Below, in pieces: positions 8,642 to 20,426 of a stretch of 64,000 nucleotides of DNA. Each line of letters opens with the position of its first letter. The first letter of the stretch is position 1. Source of the DNA: Coniella vitis (taxonomy: Eukaryota; Ascomycota; Sordariomycetes; Diaporthales; Schizoparmaceae); contig WUJK01000002.1 of assembly GCA_011317545.1 (NCBI GenBank), positions 4,154,001-4,218,000 of the forward strand, given 5' to 3'. Made by a program: the position numbers and the translations under genes. Below the pieces are notes generated by a model. The model saw only the letters and a list, made by a program, of their open reading frames with translations, was not told the origin of the DNA and did no database searches.

Positions 8642-11563
8642 CTACATCACATGCGTCATGAGCCTCTCCAAATCGGTTGCCGACCCGCCAATCTCTTCGA
8701 CGCCATTTCTGACAAGTATATGCATCTTGTCATCCTTAAAATACCCGAGCTTGCCGCCCTTGCCGTCTCCTCGGGCTGTGATTCTGTACAGAGGCCCCTC
8801 ACTGTGATGCTGCTTGCGCTCGGGGATGAATTGTAGATCGTTCTCTTGACACCAATCTTCAATGACATGGCGGAAGGAGCGACTTTCTGTCTCCGGCGCA
8901 GAGGTGGCTCGCTCCCGTGGCGGCTTATGGTGATGACTGTGGTGAGGATGCTGTTGCCGTGACTGATGGTGGTGGCCTGCTCCCGACTGCAGCACAAAGG
9001 CAGGACCGCTGGTCGGCGGCGCCAGAGCCGTCTTGGGATCTTCGCCCAGGTCGAACAAGTCTAGCGCTCGCTCGATTGTGTGTAAACCCTTTTCAAACTC
9101 TGACGAAACAGCTGGGGTATCTCGAATGTCCGTGGGTAGCGGGCCGTCCACATCGTGCCACCATTCGCACCACTGAGCAATATCATCATAACTGACATCC
9201 CCGTCGCAGAGCCAGTGATACAGAATTTCATGCCACTTGGGAAAAACTTCTGCAACAACGATCTCAGCTAACATGGAGGGTGACACAACAGAACGCCAGT
9301 CTAACACCCCTGTCAACACTTGAAGGTATGGCTCCTGGTCGCTGGGCTGCACGCTGAAGTTTTTGCGCAGATAGCGCGCCATGCTGGGTAGGATGTGGTT
9401 CATGACAAGTGGCTTCCACTGATCATTCGTCTTGCTTGGCCGCAGCACACTTTTCCATTCTTTCAGGCCAGGGATAACCCCGCGATCATAGTCCCACACA
9501 TCAATGAGCTGCCTGAACTTGCGCTTCACGTCAGCTACTAATCCGGTAGAGCTTCTTGGATCCAGGTGGTGATGGGGCAGGTATTGAAGCCACGGGAAAA
9601 GCCAGAGATGGGGCTGATTGTGATGTTTCTTTCTCTTTGGCTCCCACTTCTCTATGGCATCCTCCAGTTTTCTGACAATGTCCTGCTCGACCATGATTGT
9701 TTTGATAAAGCCCGGCAAGACAGGGTGCCAGGCCTCGTATAGAGCGATCATGGGCTCGGAATCTCGAACGTTCCATTCGCGGATGGCTTTGGAGGCATGA
9801 GGAAGCCAGATCTTGTACATCATGCTCTCATAGGGAGTGGCGGTTGCCCGTGCATGGGGAGTGACTGTAGCCTTGTCCAGCCCTAAAAGACCTCCGAGGG
9901 ATAGCAGGTCGTTGGCATATTCGGACTTTTGGCTTTTCAGAGGATTCCACTTCTCAATCATTTCCTTCAAAATCGGATACAACGCTGAAATAGCGGTCGC
10001 GGCCATCTCTTCTCGGATTGATGGAGCCACCAGATGAGAAGTTGTTGCATCTGCTTTCCGCAATAGCTGTACAACCCTGTCCCAGTGCTCCTTTGTGTGA
10101 TCAGCGCCGTTGAGAAGAATGCTGTCGTCAGCGTGGTCCAACTGTAGTAGCTCGTCGAACATGGACGTAAGTAACTGATGACTTTCAACGCCTTTTCGAA
10201 GCTCTTCGAGTTCCTGTTTCTCTTGTTGTAACTGAAGCTCTGCAAAGGCCTCGCGTTCCTGCAGACCTTGCCATTCTTCTAGAATTGCCATAAAATCATT
10301 CTGTGCACGTCGCACTAGCTTCTTGGATTGGAGGTCGGTGTCATTCTCAGACACCTCTCCGGTTGGTGTCATGAGTCCAGACGAGGATGTCAGCATCTTC
10401 CTTGCGCTGCCAGGTCCGGTCAAGTCCAGGATCGGCGTGAAGGCCTCGGGGATATGCAGCCCAGGTGCCACTTTCTTCACCTCGTCCATCGTCATATATT
10501 TCGGCTTCTGCTGCCTTCTTGGGGTGCTTGCAGCGCTTCCGGAGCCGCTCTTCACTCCACCTGCCATGGCCTTCCTTCTCTTTCGCTCTGCTTTCTTCTT
10601 CTTCTCTTCCTCGTCCGAGTCAATGACCACTTCTCCCCGCATCTTGGCCTGTCGCTTTTCCTCCTGCCGCTCCTGATCTGTCTTTTCCTTGACCGCACCC
10701 AGACCAACGCGTTGTGGTCGCAGGGGTGCTTCGATAATGATATTCCGCCCAGTCCCTGTTGCTCCTAGACCTTGTCCTTCTTGGTAGCCCATCCTGGCCA
10801 TCATGCGGGCGCCGAAGGAACTTTGGTTGATTTTGGTCTTTCCAGCCTTTGTAGAAAAGGCACTGGGCCGTGGAGTCTGAGGTTTTGGAGTGGCAGCTGC
10901 CATAGTAGTGTCGAGTACGGGTTGGTTGTCCGAAGACGGCACAAAGCCGTTACCAAGCGGGTTGCTGCTGCTGAACTTGGGCTTGAGGGATTGCTGGGAC
11001 GAAGCTCGGCTGATTTTGGCTGCGTTGCCCATCATGAACCCCCTTGGCGCCATTCCTCCTATAGAACTGCTTGGTGCCTGGCCCGGTAGTGTCCATCCGC
11101 TGCTTGCCGCCCCTGATGGCTGGAACCCAAGGCCAATACCAGGAGTAGCTTCCTCTTCCTCTTCATCCTCGTCATCGTCCCCGTTTGCATTTGTGTCAGG
11201 CCACTTCCCGTCCTCTTCTTCCTCGTCATCGTCATCATCCATGTCCTCGTCCTCCAGGGCATGCGGCGCATTGTCAGCCGACGAGACAAAACTCATGCCT
11301 TTTGCGCGCAAGTTCTTGCGTTTCCCGCGATGTGAGAATCCCTCATCTTCACTGTCTGATCCAAAGACTCCCAGCGCGGCGCTCTCTTTGGTATCGCGAC
11401 CAGTACGGCGACGTTTGCGGGGATTGAAGTCGGCGAAATCATCGGCGCGAGGGTCGGTCGAGGGCCTCTGCAATTCATCGTCTTCGTCCTCTGAGTCGGA
11501 TGAGGAGTAATCTGCAGCCGAAGCTTTGAACCTCGAAGGATCAAAGGTGCGCATCGGTGCCAT
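8642..11563 (-). CDS. ntr1: G-patch spliceosome-disassembly factor, TFIP11/Ntr1 family
   Basis: Nuclear pre-mRNA splicing factor. In the family, Ntr1/TFIP11 recruits and activates the DEAH helicase Prp43 to release the excised lariat and disassemble the post-splicing spliceosome. The single exon encodes 973 aa, within the family's range. Order: an acidic, Ser/Asp-rich TIP_N-type region with KRRR nuclear-localisation-like clusters (about 1-130); low-complexity Asp/Glu runs; a G-patch at about 243-290 (ARMMARMGYQEGQGLG, with the spaced glycines); a Lys/Glu-rich linker; then a long helical GCFC-type domain (about 400-800) with WLQYLPHHHLDP and similar aromatic motifs. A His/Gln-rich insert (HHHQSRQQHPHHSHHHKPP) lies near residue 870. 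The start ATG at 11563 is followed by MAPMRTFDPSRF, typical of the family's N terminus. Confidence 0.93.
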   Translation of the reverse strand: MAPMRTFDPSRFKASAADYSSSDSEDEDDELQRPSTDPRADDFADFNPRKRRRTGRDTKESAALGVFGSDSEDEGFSHRGKRKNLRAKGMSFVSSADNAPHALEDEDMDDDDDEEEEDGKWPDTNANGDDDEDEEEEEATPGIGLGFQPSGAASSGWTLPGQAPSSSIGGMAPRGFMMGNAAKISRASSQQSLKPKFSSSNPLGNGFVPSSDNQPVLDTTMAAATPKPQTPRPSAFSTKAGKTKINQSSFGARMMARMGYQEGQGLGATGTGRNIIIEAPLRPQRVGLGAVKEKTDQERQEEKRQAKMRGEVVIDSDEEEKKKKAERKRRKAMAGGVKSGSGSAASTPRRQQKPKYMTMDEVKKVAPGLHIPEAFTPILDLTGPGSARKMLTSSSGLMTPTGEVSENDTDLQSKKLVRRAQNDFMAILEEWQGLQEREAFAELQLQQEKQELEELRKGVESHQLLTSMFDELLQLDHADDSILLNGADHTKEHWDRVVQLLRKADATTSHLVAPSIREEMAATAISALYPILKEMIEKWNPLKSQKSEYANDLLSLGGLLGLDKATVTPHARATATPYESMMYKIWLPHASKAIREWNVRDSEPMIALYEAWHPVLPGFIKTIMVEQDIVRKLEDAIEKWEPKRKKHHNQPHLWLFPWLQYLPHHHLDPRSSTGLVADVKRKFRQLIDVWDYDRGVIPGLKEWKSVLRPSKTNDQWKPLVMNHILPSMARYLRKNFSVQPSDQEPYLQVLTGVLDWRSVVSPSMLAEIVVAEVFPKWHEILYHWLCDGDVSYDDIAQWCEWWHDVDGPLPTDIRDTPAVSSEFEKGLHTIERALDLFDLGEDPKTALAPPTSGPAFVLQSGAGHHHQSRQQHPHHSHHHKPPRERATSAPETESRSFRHVIEDWCQENDLQFIPERKQHHSEGPLYRITARGDGKGGKLGYFKDDKMHILVRNGVEEIGGSATDLERLMTHVM

Positions 11564-12055
11564 GGTTCTTGTCGACCACAGCGCGCAATAGATAAGAGGG
11601 ATGGGAGGTTGAACCGGTAGAAAGGCAAAGAAGGTACCAACGGCCAGTGTCGTAATTGTTGCTCCAAGGAAGGCGCAACTGGCTTATCATATCGGTGTGG
11701 GGGCGTACGGTCACTGGCACTGTGCTGAGTCATTGGAGTGGCATTCCATTCTGTGCTGAGGTAATCCCTTGAGCTACATACTTTGTCATCTGTCAAGCCT
11801 CAATGATTACTCTCTGCCTCTGAACATAACTAGGCAAGAGAGTCTCCGTGCTGTTGTTGAACACGACACATACCCACGGGCATCAATGATATTGAATCAA
11901 ATTATGAACTACATTTTGCGTGTCCTATCAAGTTCTGTCCAGATGAAGCACGCTCAATTCGAGCCGTGCTCCGCCGCCATTACGGCCTTATGAGGCCTTC
12001 ATTTCTTGCTCAGCCAGTCCATCAGATGAATGCACACAAGACTCGCGCATCCCGA
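11564..12055. other. Intergenic region between G-patch gene and SDR gene
   Basis: Carries the promoter of the minus-strand G-patch gene and the 3' end of the short-chain dehydrogenase gene. No additional coding or RNA feature is seen. Confidence 0.5.
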
Positions 12056-12844
12056 TTACTTCCATTGTTTTGCTGCCTTGTCGAATCTCTCGCCGAAAGA
12101 ATCATACCATCTATCAACCATGGCCTGACCCATACCAGCCGCAAACGTCTCCTCGCCCTTCTCGAGCTTCTCGGCGACCTCCTTCATGAACTCGTCCACC
12201 TCCATCGTCATGGGCGCCTTGTGCTTCTTGTTGTCGTCTGGGTCCTCGCGCTCACGGTGGAGGTCTGTGGCCACCATCGGCGGTGCAATCTCAATCACCT
12301 TGATCTTGGTGTCCTTGAGCTGCACGCGCAGAGCCATGCTCCAAAAGTGCAGCCACGCCTTGGTGCCGTTATAGACGGGGTTGATGATGGAGAAGGGGAT
12401 GAAGCCCAGCACGCTCGACACGTTGATGATGGCGGCTGCAGGCTTGGACTTGAAGTGCTCGAGCAGGCCCACGGCCAGGTGCATGGGCCCGCGAATGTTG
12501 ATGTCAATCTCCTGGTCCGCCTTGGACAGCAGCTCGGTCGGGTCATCCTTGAGGACCTGCAGCGGCCGCTGTACGCCCGCATTGTTGACAAGGCAGTCAA
12601 GGTCCGGGTGTTCTGCTGTGATCTTGGCGATGAACTCTGGCATCGCGCTGACGTTTCCCGTGTCGAGGACGTAATACGCAGCGCTGCCAATGGTCTTGTG
12701 CGTCGTGATGAGGTTGGCTTCTGTGCGGCCGCAAATAATGACTTTCTTGCCCTTGGACAGCAAGTACTCGGCCATGGCACGGCCAATGCCGCCGCCGCCA
12801 CCCGTAATGAGAGCACACTTGAAGTTGAGCGCGTCGCCAGCCAT
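12056..12844 (-). CDS. Short-chain dehydrogenase/reductase (classical SDR, DltE-like)
   Basis: NAD(P)-dependent oxidoreductase of the classical SDR family, 262 aa in one exon and probably cytosolic because no targeting signal is seen. The Rossmann motif TGGGGGIGRA is at residues 14-23, the adenine-ring NNAG at 87-90, the catalytic Ser in NVSS at about 143, and the catalytic pair Tyr158/Lys162 in YNGTK. CGR at 38-40 after beta-2 hints at NADP preference. The C-terminal IEIAPPMVATDLHRE region resembles fungal and bacterial oxidoreductases annotated DltE-like; the substrate is unknown. The start fits SDR length exactly. Neighbours give no pathway clue. Confidence 0.92.
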   Translation of the reverse strand: MAGDALNFKCALITGGGGGIGRAMAEYLLSKGKKVIICGRTEANLITTHKTIGSAAYYVLDTGNVSAMPEFIAKITAEHPDLDCLVNNAGVQRPLQVLKDDPTELLSKADQEIDINIRGPMHLAVGLLEHFKSKPAAAIINVSSVLGFIPFSIINPVYNGTKAWLHFWSMALRVQLKDTKIKVIEIAPPMVATDLHREREDPDDNKKHKAPMTMEVDEFMKEVAEKLEKGEETFAAGMGQAMVDRWYDSFGERFDKAAKQWK

Positions 12845-13480
12845 TCTGTAAAGTGCAGCAATTGGTTTGAGGAGTACCTCGCTGACTGAAAGTGGGAGAA
12901 GTTATTTTCGGAAAGTCAAAATTCTGTTTCCGGAAATGTGACTAAACCGACTTCGAGACAGTATTCACTTCTCCGAGCAGTCGAGGTCTTTCTTTGACTG
13001 GGCATTTGTAATCGAGCACATGCTGTGGAGATGCAATAGCTTCAGAATTACGTTTGGAACGAATGCAGACGTCATGGTGTGTTATCGGCATTCAAAGACG
13101 CTAACTGAGAATGCAGTATACGTATTATAGTATGCTATACATAGCAGTGTATACGCCATCGCCAAGTCAAAGCAGCATGGCCTCATATAATTCATCCTCA
13201 AGCCCCGGTGAGCAAGAAGAGTGTTGAAGATTAACCGTCTGTGAGTCTTTCGAGTTCATGCATAACAACAACATCATGCCTTTCTCAGCTCCGGGTTTGT
13301 CCAAGTCTGCTAATTCACAATGCTGGTAGCTACAAAACCCATACAGCCAATGCCAACCAAAAAAGAAAACAAATACATTCATAACCACTGCAAAGAATAT
13401 AAAACGAATATCGCCAGCTCTTCGATGAATTGAATCCAACAATCCCTCCCACCTATTCCAGGAATCACAAGCCCGCCCGC
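12845..13480. other. Intergenic region upstream of SDR and downstream of polygalacturonase
   Basis: Contains the promoter of the minus-strand SDR gene and the 3' flank of the minus-strand polygalacturonase gene, with an AT-rich stretch around 13110-13160. No gene supported. Confidence 0.5.
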
Positions 13481-14814
13481 CTAGCAAGAAGCACCGCTCG
13501 GGATATTTGCACAGTCAGCGCTCGTTTTCCCCCCCGTGACATCCACATCCCAGGTCCACCCAGAACACGACGACGTGCTGCCGCAATCAATAAAGATGTT
13601 GGTCGCGTCGCTGCTCACCGACCCAGTAATGCCACTCAGCGTCAGATCCGTGATCGGCACACCCGTCGTCGCCGTGTCTCCGTTGTACGCCTGGGTGATA
13701 ATCACACCATAGTCGGTCGCGCCGCTGATCGTGATATCCTTGTACGTGACGCCCTTGACCGTGCCCGTGTCGCCAGAGATGGTCTTGATGCGCACTGCCT
13801 GCTGCGAGTCCACCACCTGGCTGCTCTCAAACGTCACGTCCGACACGGTATTGTCGGTGCGCCCGCCTATCGAGCCAATCGACAGGCCGTGTCCGCCAGA
13901 GCAGTAGCCGCCCGTGAAGGTGATGCTCGACCCGCTGTTGATGGCGACGCAGTCGTCCTGGTTGTAGCACTTTGCGCCCGTGATGGTGACGCCCGTCGAC
14001 GAGCCGATATCGAAGCAGTCCGTGTTGGCGCCGAGCGAGTCGCCGGCCTGGTTGTTGATCGTGACGTCCGTGATGGCGAGCGTGGTCGCGCTGTCGATGG
14101 AAAAGACTTGCACGGGCGCGTTGGTGATGGTAATGCCCGAAATGGTGCTCTTCGTCAAGCTGTGTGCCTGGAAGAACTTGGGCTTGGTCTTGCCGCCGTT
14201 GGAGCCCTCGCCGTCCCAGTAATCTGCACCGTTGCCGTTGAGACTCGAGCCCGAGGCCCCCGTTACGGTAATGGATGAGCCCGAGACGGCAAAGAGAGGG
14301 CCGTCCCACTCCTTATAGGCAAAGGTTGTCTCGCCCTCGAATGTTACCTAAATGGTTGTAAGGGTCAGCGTGTGTGATTTCAGAGCCGATTTTTGTGCGG
14401 ACCAATCATTCAGACAAATCAAGGGGTCGGAGCGAAGCTGGCGTTGTGTTTGTTTACATGGAGAAGGAAGAAAAAAGATGGAAAGGAAAAAGAAAAAAGA
14501 AAGAAGAAAGAAATGACACAAGGACTCACCTCAGTACCGTCCGTAAGGCCGGTCAAATCAAGCGTCACGCCCGCGGGAACCGCCAACGCCGACAAGACAA
14601 TGGTCGCGCAGTCCGCCTTACTCGCACTGGCCGCCGAGTAGCCCGTTGATCCCGCAAAGGTACACGCCGCGCGCTTCTCCAGCGCCTCGCCAACTTCTGC
14701 CGGGGACGGCGCTGGCGTTGTGGCTGGGGCCGCTGCAATGGGCTCAGCCAGCGCCAGGGCGCCTGAGGCGGCGAGGACGCTGACGGCCGCGACTCCGAGG
14801 AGGGAGTTGTACAT
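13481..14814 (-). CDS. Secreted endopolygalacturonase (GH28)
   Basis: Pectin-degrading hydrolase that cleaves alpha-1,4-galacturonan by inversion, acting outside the cell. Two exons, 14814-14530 and 14347-13481, join in phase 0 (donor GTGAGT, acceptor TTTAG) to give 383 aa, normal for fungal endo-PGs. A signal peptide of about 23 residues is followed by an Ala/Pro-rich propeptide ending in LEKR, a Kex2-type site, so the mature enzyme would start AACTFAG. The parallel beta-helix carries all four GH28 active-site motifs: NTD (D205), QDD (D226, D227), GHG (H248) and RIK (R281, K283). Paired cysteines near the C terminus (STSSCSG and the final GASC) match the family's disulfides. Carbon-source control is likely but no specific site was verified. 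Confidence 0.96.
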
Positions 14815-15058
14815 GATGAATGGCGTTGAAAAGGTTGAGGGGGGGTTAAAATGAATGTGTAAGGCCTTTCTTTGGTTTTAGTCAAGGGTCGACGTCGGAG
14901 CAAGGGGAAAGCGAACGGTACGGCTTGGCTAAGCCAATGAATGCTCTATCGGCGACGAGCGAGTAAAGAAAGGCTTGGAAAGAGGCAGTGGAGACAATGT
15001 GATCTGGTGATGGATTCAGAACCGAACTGAGATTCAGCAGCGACGGGAGCTCGATGAG

Positions 15059-15065
15059 TTATATA
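15059..15065 (-). promoter_or_regulatory. Possible TATA box of the polygalacturonase gene
   Basis: TATATAA on the minus strand, about 245 bp upstream of the start codon at 14814. The distance is long but allowed for a fungal leader. Confidence 0.3.
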
Positions 15066-17604
15066 CTTTCATCTCAGTAAGCCCCACAGAAGCCTTTTTC
15101 ACTAACCATCAAGCATCGTCAACGGCCTGTCCTCTCTCCCCTTTCTTTCAACACACCTGCTTATCTACAACACACGCACCGCTGCCTCATATTAGGTGCC
15201 GTTCGCCGCAAGCATACACCAAATGTACAAGGATGCTCCATAAGAAAGCATGTTAGCAACGTCAAACCCCCCTTTGAAAGAATACAAGGAGGCAAAGGAA
15301 GAAAAAGGCCATCATGTTTAAATCCCACGACATGGGTATCCAGATATTTCACCATGGGAGGCCGGACAACTCGTACACCAAGGGTAAAAGCTGGGGCTAC
15401 TTGGTGACATTGATGCTAAAATGTGTTACATGTATATCAGAAATGCACTAACACGCGCAGAAGGCTTCGGCTTAGGCACTGTGCGAATGTTGACAAAGCA
15501 AGAAGGAGGTTGGAGGAAACGTACGCAAACCCTCAAGAATAAACAATCATGAAACTAGCCCCGGTACGACATTTGTGCCACTGCCAGCCACAAGAGGCAA
15601 GTTACCACAGGAAAGCATGATGCTCGGTGAGCGGGCATATCCCAGAGAGGGGAAGGGGGACTTTACGAAACAGCAGTTCAGACGAAGAAAAGTCAAGATG
15701 GCATGGTGGCAGGCAATCTGCTTTGCTGTTTATCTAGACCTGGTAAGAGACGAGATGAAGAACACTCTTGCTATATGTATTGGCATTTGCAGTTTCGATT
15801 TCCATATACACAAGGAATTGGCAGGATATAGATGACAATAGAAAAAGGAATATTCATACGCACATGACAAGTCTGAAAATACCCAGCACGAAATAAGAAT
15901 ACGAATAAGCTATCATATCAAGCTCATAACCGAGTTCTCTAATCTACTGCCGCTCATCTAACCTGCTCTCTATACTTTATACATGCTACGACAAGGGTGG
16001 CTTAGCAGACCGTCCGAAGCCTCGCCACGACAAGGGTCTCTCACCCCTTCAAATGCTTCCCTCACATTCAGATATCGAATATTTCACTTATATAACGACG
16101 TATACAAGCAAAGTCAAGCAAAGCAAAGCAAACCCTCCCCACCAAGAGCCTAAAATGGGTGAAACAACCAACTTCTAAATCTTCAAGTAAGAACGGTCGT
16201 ACATTAGACAACAGAGGGGATTCGAAGCTCATGGACCAAGCTCAGATATACTCCCAATTCAAGGAGACAATATCTAAGGGGGCCCCTTTCGGAATATATT
16301 CGTGAACTTTTAATCTATATCTGACAGCTCAGAATCCCTCCCAAGAATTGTGCAGTGAGCATTGCAACCATTACATCGAGATTACTAGATCACAAAAGGC
16401 TTGATTTTAGACAAGCTTTTCATTGACACCTCTTGGGAAATGCTTGGTATTTTCAAAACGGCTGCAAAGAACATCCTCAGGATGATCCTCAACGTTTTTG
16501 TTTAAAACATATTTTGCAAGAAATCATCAATGGCCATTAACTGAAATAGTAGCGTAGTAGAAAACCCAGGCATAAGTATCTGTTCAATCAATGACAGACT
16601 AAAACCATCAACCACACATGTGCACTTGTCCTAATCTCGTCTCTTCGTTGTTCAGATGGCACTGACAATACGACATGACATGGAATGTTTGGTGCAGCTG
16701 CGGAACGAAAGCGGGCGAGCGGCTTGCGGATCATCTGAACCACCAGTTCGAACGAATCATGAACAATAACCAATATTGCCACCTGAATCCAGACTCATCG
16801 AGCCTATGTCATCATGAGCAGATTCGGCGACGGCCGAAGACACCCGAGAACAGCCTGCACAGACACACGCGAACGTCACTTGTAAAAGTGGCCAGGTAAC
16901 AAGACGTGGTAATCTATAGATGTAACCTCCAGGGAACCCCTTCTGAGGCTCTTCATCCCATCCGATTGCGCCTCAGGATGCGCGGTTTCATCCAGGATCA
17001 GGCGCATCACCATACCCATGTACTTCCCAGCATACGAAAAAGCCCCACGTAGTAGTACATCGCATCCATTGTAAAGACTGCAAATCGTAACCTAAAACAT
17101 TATACGTTTCCCCCTTTCTTTTTTGCCTACTAAGCTAGGTACTGCATTGAGTCAAGGAAATCGTACAATAATAGCTCCACTTCCCGTTCTCATTGTAGGA
17201 AAAGGGAGCATAGGTTTGGAAACACAACACCAGCCGAAAAGGAAGAGGGAAAAAAACAAGAAGAAATACCAGGTATCGTATGGTGAAAGGGAATAAAACA
17301 AGTGCCACGCAACGAGAGATCAAAAGATTCAAAAGAAGCGCTTCTAATGAAAGTCGACCGCCCTAGAAGGACCAAACGCCCCAAAAATGCTCAACCTTCT
17401 CTTCAATGTACCCATCCCATGATTGCGAATTTTTTGTGTTTTTGACGGCCCATAGTCATCAAAAAAGGAGACACAAGTGATCGGGTTGGGCCGTGGGACG
17501 AGTGTTTGCTGCTTGCGGATGGTCGAATCTGCATGGACAATACGCACTGAACCCACGCTCTCCCCGCTGCGGCGCCGACGATGGCTCGGAGAGAGCCGAC
17601 TGAC
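15066..17604. other. Intergenic region of about 2.5 kb, partly AT-rich
   Basis: Lies upstream of the polygalacturonase gene and downstream of the TOG-domain gene. The part from about 15840 to 16560 is AT-rich. There is a short iterated AGCAAAGTCAAGCAAAGC stretch near 16108-16130. No coding sequence, tRNA or rRNA could be supported. The last few hundred bases next to 17605 probably hold the 3' UTR of the TOG-domain gene. Confidence 0.45.
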
Positions 17605-20426
17605 CTACTGCCGCGCAAGACTTTGCTTGGCCTGACGACAACGTGTTAGTGATGCTTCTTGTTCGAATACTCCGAGACATCATATACATACCTTCATCTG
17701 TTCAATCCTTGCCTTCAATTGACTTGTCACTTCAGCGGCTCGCTTCCAGCTCTCTGCACCGTTTCCGCTTCCATTTAGACTGCCACCTCCGGATGAGTTG
17801 TGGTCCGAAAAGCTTCTCTGGGCAGAACCGATAGCTGGCGATGCTCGCCCGCTTTTGAATGACTGCTGGCTGCCATTTGGATAGCGGCCCAAGTCCGGGC
17901 TGAGTGCCTTGTGCCTGGCATAAGACGCAGCATAATCACCATTGTCCCTTTCCTCAGAGTGGTTGCTATAGTAGCTTGCGCGGTGGCCGAGGCTGCCGGA
18001 TCGGGCAAATCCGTCTCCCATCTCGCGGATGGGGCTGCCCACCTCATGAGGCGATGGAATCTGATCGAGACGCTGCACGCCGAGCTGCTCGGCCTTACTG
18101 AGTGCTCGCTTCAAGCGGTCAAGTTCCCTGCGCAATCGATCGTTTGTGCCCTCAGCCGCTTCAGCATCACTCCGTGCTCGAACAAGCTGTGTCTCCTTGG
18201 CCTTGATACTCAGGACGTCGCGCGTATGGTCTTCAATGAGTCCTGCATTCTGAATCTTGAGTTCTTGGATCTCAGACAGGAGCTTATTCCGATCATTGCG
18301 ATGTTCCTCAATCTGCCGCATAAGTCGCTCGTTGGCATCGCGAAGCTCCTCGAGTTCTGCACGTTCAATGGCTGTGAGGCCCGAGGGAGCAGGGGGAGGC
18401 TGCTCAGCCGCTGCCATGAAGGGAGCCGAGGCCATCGCTGGCTTGGCCAATGAGCGACCTGCAAGGCCCCCGCGGCCCATGCCCAAGCCCATACGTTGAC
18501 GAGGAGGCGACGCCACTGGTGCCGAGTCTGGTTCGTCGATATCCATAGGATCGTCGTAAGCATCTTCGACTGGGGGTGGAGCAGCTGCTACGGTGCGACG
18601 GGGTGACGTTAAGCCTCCCAGCTTCTTTTGGGGCGGCCGTATTCCTCCAAGTCCTGGTTTGGCGACCTTCGATGCGGCTGGCTTGGCGGTAGGCTGGGGC
18701 GCCGGTGGAGGGGTCTCTGCTCGTGGGGGTGCTGCAGCAGGAGCAGCTGCGGGCTTCTTCACAACCTTTCTTACCACCTTTTTGGCGGGGCCTGGCGGCG
18801 GCTTTGCTGCTGGCGGCGGGGCCTTGGGCTTCTCCTTGGCCTTGACCTCGGCAGTCTCGTAAAACTCCTTGATCTTGCCCTTGCGGATGTCATCCAGGCC
18901 TTCCAAATGCGGGTTCATTGCACGCTCTCCGATAATCTTCATGACGGTTCCCAGAGTCTCGGCACCTCCTTCTCGAAGTGCCGGACTCGACTCAGCCAGC
19001 AACTTCTTGGCTGCATCCACAATTTGGCCAATCTCTGCTTTGCTGGGAACATCGCGCGTGGTTCGCAGACACCGCACAAGAAATTTCATAGTTCCTTCCT
19101 TGACTTGAGGGTTCTTGTGGACCAGAAATGCCAAAATGTCCTCGAGACATTCCGTCAGGTTGGTGGCGAGGAATACCTGGTCCAACGCTGCGCCAAGCGC
19201 GTCGGCAACGGAAGCCTTCTTCTCTTTCAACCGCTCCAGGATGGGCTGCATGACGATTGTCCTGTATTTGGCGTATCCTTTGCGCAGACCCTTGGCCAGA
19301 AGTTCTATACACTGAGCCGCCTGTGTGACACATGCAATGTTGGCATCCTTCATAGACTTTGCAAGCACGCGGTTGACCTCGCCAAAATCGGCGTCCTTGA
19401 TCCTCGGCACATTGACGATGGCATACAATGCCTCCAAAGCCTCCTTGCGATCCTTCCATTTTGCCGACGCAAGGCGGTCGAAAAAGTCTGCGGGTATTTT
19501 CTTGATGATATCCTGTGGTTCTGCCAAATCAAAAGCGTCAATCTCTGCGGGCTCTTCTTCTTCGGCGGCGTCTCCATAATCCTCATCGCCCCCTCCAGCA
19601 GCTGGCGCTGCTTCTCGAGCGGCTTGCTGTGACCGAAGGAGTCGTTCCTGTTTTGGAGGGCCCTCTGCCTTGATCTTTTCGAACTGCGCTTCGAGGTCGG
19701 TCTGCTGCGTTGGCTTCAAGTCTCCCCAGAACATGGGTTTCATGGCTTCCCTAAGCCATCTGTAAAACTCAACAGCCAGATTTGTTGCTTCCGCTCGCAC
19801 ATTCTTGTCGGCATGGCCAAAGGCCTTCGGCAGGACCTTGAGAACTGGCTTGGGATCCGCAATCTTACAGCCAAAGTTGTGGAAGATGCCTGTCAACGCA
19901 TTGAGCACGGCAGCCACGGTCTTCGGTTGCTTGGCGGATAGTACAGGAAGCATGTCTTCGACGACGGGTCCAGGCACGTCGAGTTCGCAGAGTAATAATA
20001 GAGCCTCGAGAGACGCAGTCTTGGTAGCCGCTCTCGTGGACGGCAGTCCCTTTTCACAGATTGGTGTGACGGTGGTTCCGCGAGATCTCGTCCCATGCTC
20101 CTTGCCGCCGAATTTCAAAAAAGCGCAGTATGCCGCTATGCCTTCTTGCTGGGCAGCGACGTTGCTGTCGGCCACGGCTCCCTTCCACAAGTCTGCATTG
20201 GAGAGGAAGGGTTTGAAGACTGGGGCGTACTCGTCTGGAGACTTTTCGAACGATTTCGCGGCTTCTTCGTACGCCTCTTTGCGGACTTTCCAAACCTAGC
20301 GAAACGGGTATGTCAGACTTGTGCTAGCGCGCATGCATGATTGCTGCGCTGCTGTAATGAGCATACCTTGTGCACCCACCGGTCGGTGATGGGCAAGGCA
20401 CTAAAATCCTCTTCTCCCTCAGCCAT
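17605..20426 (-). CDS. XMAP215/Dis1-family microtubule polymerase with TOG domains (Stu2/Alp14-like)
   Basis: Microtubule plus-end polymerase acting at spindle poles, kinetochores and growing microtubule ends. Three exons, 20426-20367, 20295-17692 and 17631-17605, encode 896 aa. Exon 1 gives 20 residues starting MAEGEEDFSALPITDRW, the usual family N terminus; the last exon adds only AKQSLARQ before the stop. Both introns are 60-70 nt with GTATG donors and phase 0 joints. Two HEAT-repeat TOG domains are visible, about 1-240 and 285-525 (the second begins DFFDRLASAKWKDRKEALEAL). They are followed by a basic Lys/Pro/Ala-rich microtubule-binding linker (KKVVRKVVKKPAA) and a coiled coil at about 655-760. 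Two TOGs plus a coiled coil is the fungal dimeric architecture. Size matches Alp14/Stu2. Confidence 0.93.

Noticed and set aside
11966..12889. 307-codon plus-strand frame over the SDR gene
   Set aside because: The minus strand encodes a complete SDR with all catalytic residues; the plus frame is a codon-bias shadow.
18628..19632. 334-codon plus-strand frame over the TOG-domain gene
   Set aside because: Shadow of HEAT-repeat coding sequence on the minus strand.
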